Source of the DNA: Chloroflexota bacterium
Lineage (GTDB): Bacteria > Chloroflexota > Anaerolineae > Promineifilales > Promineifilaceae
Direction: 5' to 3'
DNA length: 7,420 bases
Assembly: GCA_008501785.1 (NCBI GenBank)
Contig: QQUD01000205.1
Coordinates: 1-7,420 of the forward strand
Below are positions 4,283 through 7,420 of the stretch, piece by piece. The notes under the pieces are model-generated. The model was not told the DNA's origin, did not search any database, and saw only the letters and a program-made list of their open reading frames with translations. Position numbers and translations under genes: made by a program. Position 1 is the first letter of the stretch, and every line of letters begins with the position of its first letter.

Positions 4283-6271
4283 TTATGGTGTATTTGCATA
4301 TTCATGTTTGATTGCCGGAAAGTAAGCGTAAAAATCATCATTTAAAATCGTCAGATAAAATGTCGATTCGGTAATTGACGCTCCATTTGCGTTACTGAGA
4401 GTGAAAACAACGTCCCGATCTGGATCGGTAATATCATTGTCGATAATTGGCACCTCAATGGTAGCCGTATATTTTCCTGGTGAGACTTGAATGGGACTTA
4501 CAGGGAGAAGGTAATGTGTATTAGATACGGCCGTTCCCGCCGTCTGATCAATATCCATTGTCACTGTCATAACCGCAGACGTACTCAATTGAATCGGCAA
4601 CTCAACAACGCCTACACTCTCTGTGACAACTAGCGAGGTGCTAACAAAACCAACAGTGGTCAAGTTGTCATCGGCAATAAACAGTTCATCCTTCTCATCC
4701 AGCACCTGATCAGCAATATAAACGATACGCCCACTATCTGGGGCAAACCCAAATTCAGCAACATCTTGATCTCCAACGAGAGGCATATTGATACGCACAT
4801 TTGGTGTACTTGGCACTGTTAAGGAAGCGCGGAAAAGCTCCCATAAATCATCACTCGCTGCATCGGCACGATACAGCACCCAGAGGCTATCTGGGCTAAT
4901 CAAAAAATCATTGACATCCCGATTGCTTCCCAGCGGTAAATGGAGCTGTTCGGCCAAATTGCCAGGTCCGGTTATGTCTACAACAAAGAGTTCAAAATTT
5001 GACAATATGTTTTGATCGGCAAGATAAACAACCAAACTGTTGTTGGGGCTAATCTGAAAATCTGTGACGTCCCCATTTTCTACCAAATCATCATTCAATT
5101 TTGCCCCTGCCGCTGCCGGTCCACGCAGCGGAACGCTGTAAAGTTCAATACTCCCTGGCGTTTGTTGAATGGCCCGATAAACAACATAGGCATCATCAGA
5201 ACTAATTTTATAATTCAGCACCCGACCAACACTTGGGGATAAGGCACCGTTCAGCTTAACTGTCTCGGTATCAGGTCCATCGATAGGAACGCTAAATAGT
5301 TCAAATCGGTCTTCAACCTGCGCATCAGCTCGATAAATAACCGTTTCACCATCGTTGCTAATGTCAAAATCAACCACATTTCCACCTAACGACATGGTCG
5401 GATTTAACTTCACTACCTGAGTGTTATCTGCACCAATGGGAACGCTGTATAGCTCAATAACCTGATTGTTCTGTTGGTTAGCCCGATAGACAACCATGCC
5501 GCTGGCTGTTGAAACTTGGAAAGATTGCACATCCCCATCGTTAGCTAGCGGGCCATTTATCTGAGTGGCAATGCCGCCACTAATGGGAACGGTGAACAAC
5601 TCATTCGTATTGTTTTCATTTTTATCAGCCAGGAAAACCACACGATCTTCACCAGCTGGTCCAATTGCATACTCTATCACATCGCCGCTATCGACCAGCG
5701 TACCGTTGAGCTTAACGGCCGTTCCCCCCGTCATCGGCACAGCATATAGCTCATTAACTAAATCACTATCATCATGCGCCCGGTAAACAACAGTCTGACT
5801 GTCATCGCTAATTGCAAAGTCAAGCACATTTCCAGTGAGGGATAACGAGTGGTTTAGCTTTAGCCCAGCTGCGGATGTACCAGTTAATGGAACACTATAC
5901 AGGTCAACAACATCGACATTATCCTGGGGGGCCATATACACCACCCAATTACCGTCTGGGCTAATTTCATAATCTGTCACTTCACTACCGCTGGGCAATA
6001 TACCGCTTAACTGCTGCGGCTGACTGCCCCCACCGGGCACAATTAACGGCACTCGATAAAGTTCATCCGCATCATCAGTTACACGATCTGACCGGAAGAT
6101 AGCGTACAAACCGTCTGAGGATAATTTAAAATCAAGCACATCTCGATCATCATTCATATTCCCACTGAGTGTTTCTATTGTGGCAAAAACTGTTGTAACA
6201 ATGAAGAGTGTGCTAAAAAGGAGGATAAAAATACGACTAAATCTGCTTGAACACTGCAAGGATGCTAACAT
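4283..6271 (-). CDS. Secreted propeller-repeat protein with C-terminal Calx-beta domain
   Basis: I place the start at the ATG whose first base is 6271 (662 residues). It has GAGAGGGA six bases upstream (6278-6285). The upstream in-frame ATG at 6319 has no such site and would put 16 polar residues before the signal peptide. Residues 1-30 are a signal peptide (basic start, hydrophobic core 13-29, likely cut after VFA). Residues 42-536 hold nine full repeats of 49-54 residues and a partial tenth. Their pattern is DVxDFxISPDG, VVYRAD, ELYSVP, then KLN and a closing G, as in TolB/PD40-like propeller blades. Residues 537-662 resemble a Calx-beta domain, with VTESVG, a beta-rich body, IIDNDITDPDRDVVFTLSNANG and TILNDD, followed by the tail YFPAIKH. 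No catalytic residues are evident. The protein is probably extracellular or envelope-bound, acting as a binding scaffold. It is transcribed alone, facing the ATPase. Confidence 0.85.
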   Translation of the reverse strand: MLASLQCSSRFSRIFILLFSTLFIVTTVFATIETLSGNMNDDRDVLDFKLSSDGLYAIFRSDRVTDDADELYRVPLIVPGGGSQPQQLSGILPSGSEVTDYEISPDGNWVVYMAPQDNVDVVDLYSVPLTGTSAAGLKLNHSLSLTGNVLDFAISDDSQTVVYRAHDDSDLVNELYAVPMTGGTAVKLNGTLVDSGDVIEYAIGPAGEDRVVFLADKNENNTNELFTVPISGGIATQINGPLANDGDVQSFQVSTASGMVVYRANQQNNQVIELYSVPIGADNTQVVKLNPTMSLGGNVVDFDISNDGETVIYRADAQVEDRFELFSVPIDGPDTETVKLNGALSPSVGRVLNYKISSDDAYVVYRAIQQTPGSIELYSVPLRGPAAAGAKLNDDLVENGDVTDFQISPNNSLVVYLADQNILSNFELFVVDITGPGNLAEQLHLPLGSNRDVNDFLISPDSLWVLYRADAASDDLWELFRASLTVPSTPNVRINMPLVGDQDVAEFGFAPDSGRIVYIADQVLDEKDELFIADDNLTTVGFVSTSLVVTESVGVVELPIQLSTSAVMTVTMDIDQTAGTAVSNTHYLLPVSPIQVSPGKYTATIEVPIIDNDITDPDRDVVFTLSNANGASITESTFYLTILNDDFYAYFPAIKHEYANTP
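4664..6148 (-). repeat. Ten tandem ~150-bp units encoding propeller blades
   Basis: This block encodes residues 42-536 of the secreted protein. Approximate repeat borders in residues are 42-95, 96-147, 148-196, 197-246, 247-297, 298-349, 350-400, 401-451, 452-502 and a short 503-536. Unit length hardly varies (49-54). Repeats 2 to 7 are most alike (ELYSVP or a close form in each), while repeats 8 to 10 have drifted from VP to VD, AS and AD. The nucleotide copies are diverged, so this is an old duplication and not a recent expansion. Confidence 0.85.
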
Positions 6272-6444
6272 TGCGATTCCCTCTCTTGTGTTCCAAGGCA
6301 GGCACCTGTCTGGCAACAAAGCATTACATTTTTATTTCTAAACTAGGCAAGCTTGGACACACAATAAACCTATACTGCACTACGCTTCATAAAATAATAG
6401 CAGATTAAGATTTCAATGTATAGTAAAAATTAAGGAAATATTAT
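6272..6444. promoter_or_regulatory. Divergent AT-rich intergenic region
   Basis: These 173 bases separate the minus-strand secreted-protein gene from the plus-strand gene at 6445, so promoters for both must lie here. The 6272-6320 part holds the minus-strand ribosome site GAGAGGGA (6278-6285). The 6320-6444 part is strongly AT-rich. TATAGT (6419-6424) and TATACT (6371-6376) look like -10 boxes for the plus strand, but neither has a well-spaced -35. I cannot place a promoter firmly in either direction. Unlike the two left-hand spacers, no tandem repeat array is present. Confidence 0.4.
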
Positions 6445-6945
6445 ATGTCTATGTTCGATAATTCCCATGAGATGCAGGAATTGGTGAAGAAACGGCTGCG
6501 GCAGGTGGGTGAGCCGTTGGTGACGAATGCCGGGCTGCGAGATGAGCTAACAGATGCACAGGCGCAGCAGTTGTTGGATTGGGGGATGGCGCGGCTGCAG
6601 GAAACGGCCGTTCGCACTGCCCGCTTCCCCGATGATGATGCGGTTGCGGTATTGGAAAAGAAGGAAACGGCCGTTCGCCTGATCATGCAGCTTGTCAATC
6701 AACTGGTGGCCCAACCCGGTTTGCTCCCCGACGAAGATATCGTGAATTCACGGCTCATCCGTCTCGGGAAAAATTTGCAATGGCTGTACAACAGCCCAAA
6801 TGACCGAATGCGCGTGCGGGCTATTTTTGAGTTTAAACACCAGCGCGATCAGCTTGACCGCGACACGGCATTTCAATTATTACTTGCCATCCTCGATCCC
6901 AAACAGCAGCACCTGATACCAACTGACGATTCAACAACTAGCTAA
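6445..6945 (+). CDS. Small soluble helical protein of unknown function
   Basis: The protein has 166 residues and starts at ATG 6445, eight bases after AAGGA (6432-6436). The Met at codon 3 is less well spaced. I do not recognise the family. There is no signal peptide or membrane segment. The sequence is rich in Leu, Gln, Arg and Asp and looks mainly helical. A first part (1-60) includes TDAQAQQLLDWGMARLQETAVR, the middle holds FPDDDAVAVLEKKETAVRLIMQLVNQL, and the end (about 100-150) has a conserved-looking run with IRLGKNLQWLYNSPNDR. ETAVR appears twice, each time encoded by GAAACGGCCGTTCGC, i.e. by the dispersed palindrome. The downstream ureohydrolase gene starts 53 bases later in the same direction, so co-transcription is possible. 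Confidence 0.75.
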   Translation: MSMFDNSHEMQELVKKRLRQVGEPLVTNAGLRDELTDAQAQQLLDWGMARLQETAVRTARFPDDDAVAVLEKKETAVRLIMQLVNQLVAQPGLLPDEDIVNSRLIRLGKNLQWLYNSPNDRMRVRAIFEFKHQRDQLDRDTAFQLLLAILDPKQQHLIPTDDSTTS

Positions 6946-6998
6946 TCAATTTTGAGCACTTGCTTGCGCCATTTTCAGCTTGCCCTAAACTACATATC

Positions 6999-7420
6999 AT
7001 GAGAAGTTTGTATAATCAATTCGAGCAAATTGAACCGGGGATGGTGGCAATTGCAGGCATTCCCAACGACGAAAATTCCTCCTTTTTGCGGGGGCCAGCA
7101 CTGGCTCCAGCACGCATTCGTGAAGCGCTCCTGTCTGGCGCATCGAACCTGTGTGCCGAAGATGGGACTGATTTGGCTGAAGATGAACGGTTTGTCGATA
7201 TGGGTGATTTGACACTGCCACCTGGCGAGGTGTGGGATGATAGTGGTGCAGCGAAAATTGAGGATGGTATTTCACACCTGTTGGCGCAAGGCGTACGAGT
7301 GTTGTCCCTTGGCGGCGACCATGCCGTGACGTATCCGATCATCAAAGCGTATGCGGCACATTATTCACAGCTCAACATCCTGCATCTGGATGCACACCCA
7401 GACCTTTACGATGTGTTAGA
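6999..7420 (+). CDS. Arginase/agmatinase-family ureohydrolase, N-terminal part
   Basis: The first 140 codons are present and the gene runs off the window. The family hydrolyses guanidino compounds (arginine or agmatine) to urea plus an amine, using two manganese ions in the cytosol. Visible motifs are NSSFLRGPALAPARIREAL near residues 26-44, VDMGDL (about 67-72), SLGGDHAVTYPI with GGDH at 105-108, and LDAHPDLYD with DAHPD at 131-135. H108, D131, H133 and D135 are expected metal ligands. The second aspartate motif (family SFDxDxxDP) lies outside the window. The 'NSSFLxGPAxAPxxIREA' and 'HLDAHPDLYD' wording recalls plant-type arginases, some of which act on agmatine, so the substrate cannot be fixed from this part. 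ATG 6999 has no visible Shine-Dalgarno. TAAACT at 6986-6991 could be a -10 box giving a nearly leaderless message, but this is weak. Confidence 0.85.
   Translation, partial: MRSLYNQFEQIEPGMVAIAGIPNDENSSFLRGPALAPARIREALLSGASNLCAEDGTDLAEDERFVDMGDLTLPPGEVWDDSGAAKIEDGISHLLAQGVRVLSLGGDHAVTYPIIKAYAAHYSQLNILHLDAHPDLYDVL

Larger units (their letters stand above)
295..6675. repeat. Dispersed highly iterated palindrome ACGGCCGT (nine copies)
   Basis: AACGGCCGTT occurs at 295-304, 1063-1072, 1424-1433, 2484-2493, 5714-5723, 6603-6612 and 6666-6675. TACGGCCGTT occurs at 3258-3267, and ATACGGCCGTT holds a further ACGGCCGT at 4527-4534. An eight-base word is expected about 0.1 times in 7.4 kb with even base use, so nine copies is a large excess. 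Two copies are intergenic and seven are inside genes. In genes the site is read as T-A-V (acg gcc gtt) or as N/Y-G-R (aac/tac ggc cgt), so it is not driven by one protein motif. Most copies are followed by C, and several are preceded by GA. The span given covers first to last copy and is not one continuous element. Confidence 0.9.

Noticed and set aside
6272..6319. Upstream start for the secreted protein (16 extra residues)
   Set aside because: No ribosome site precedes 6319. The downstream ATG at 6271 has GAGAGGGA and directly begins a signal peptide.

Overview
The window looks like chromosomal DNA of a free-living bacterium. My best guess is a Chloroflexota lineage of the Anaerolineae/Ardenticatenia kind. 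This is inference from protein style: a secreted beta-propeller plus Calx-beta protein ending in a short 'YFPAIK'-like tail, a plant-like arginase/agmatinase, and intergenic spacers full of short tandem repeats. No sequence search was possible. Base composition is roughly balanced and the standard genetic code is used.

Layout from left to right: the C-terminal end of an iron-type ABC transporter substrate-binding protein (1-176, +); a roughly 350-base spacer made almost wholly of short tandem and inverted repeats (177-523); a multi-pass membrane protein (524-1252, +) closed by a perfect 25-bp hairpin; a second structured spacer (1330-1640); a large HerA/FtsK-like P-loop ATPase with a C-terminal helical hairpin (1641-4166, +); a stem-loop between convergent genes; a secreted protein with ten propeller-like repeats and a Calx-beta domain (4283-6271, -); a divergent AT-rich promoter region; a small protein I do not recognise (6445-6945, +); and the first 140 codons of a ureohydrolase (arginase/agmatinase family, 6999-7420, +) that runs off the window.

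The genes do not form one pathway. Only 6445-6945 and 6999 onward are close enough (53 bases) to share a transcript. No mobile-element gene, RNA gene, CRISPR array or defence operon is visible.

The most notable signal lies in the DNA itself. First, the palindrome ACGGCCGT occurs nine times in 7.4 kb, seven of them as AACGGCCGTT, scattered through genes in two reading frames and through spacers; it resembles the HIP1 palindrome of cyanobacteria. Second, at least three spacer blocks share one architecture: three or four copies of a 7- or 8-base unit, followed by about four copies of a related unit in inverted orientation. A related heptamer array sits inside the ATPase gene, where it is translated in frame as an interdomain linker.
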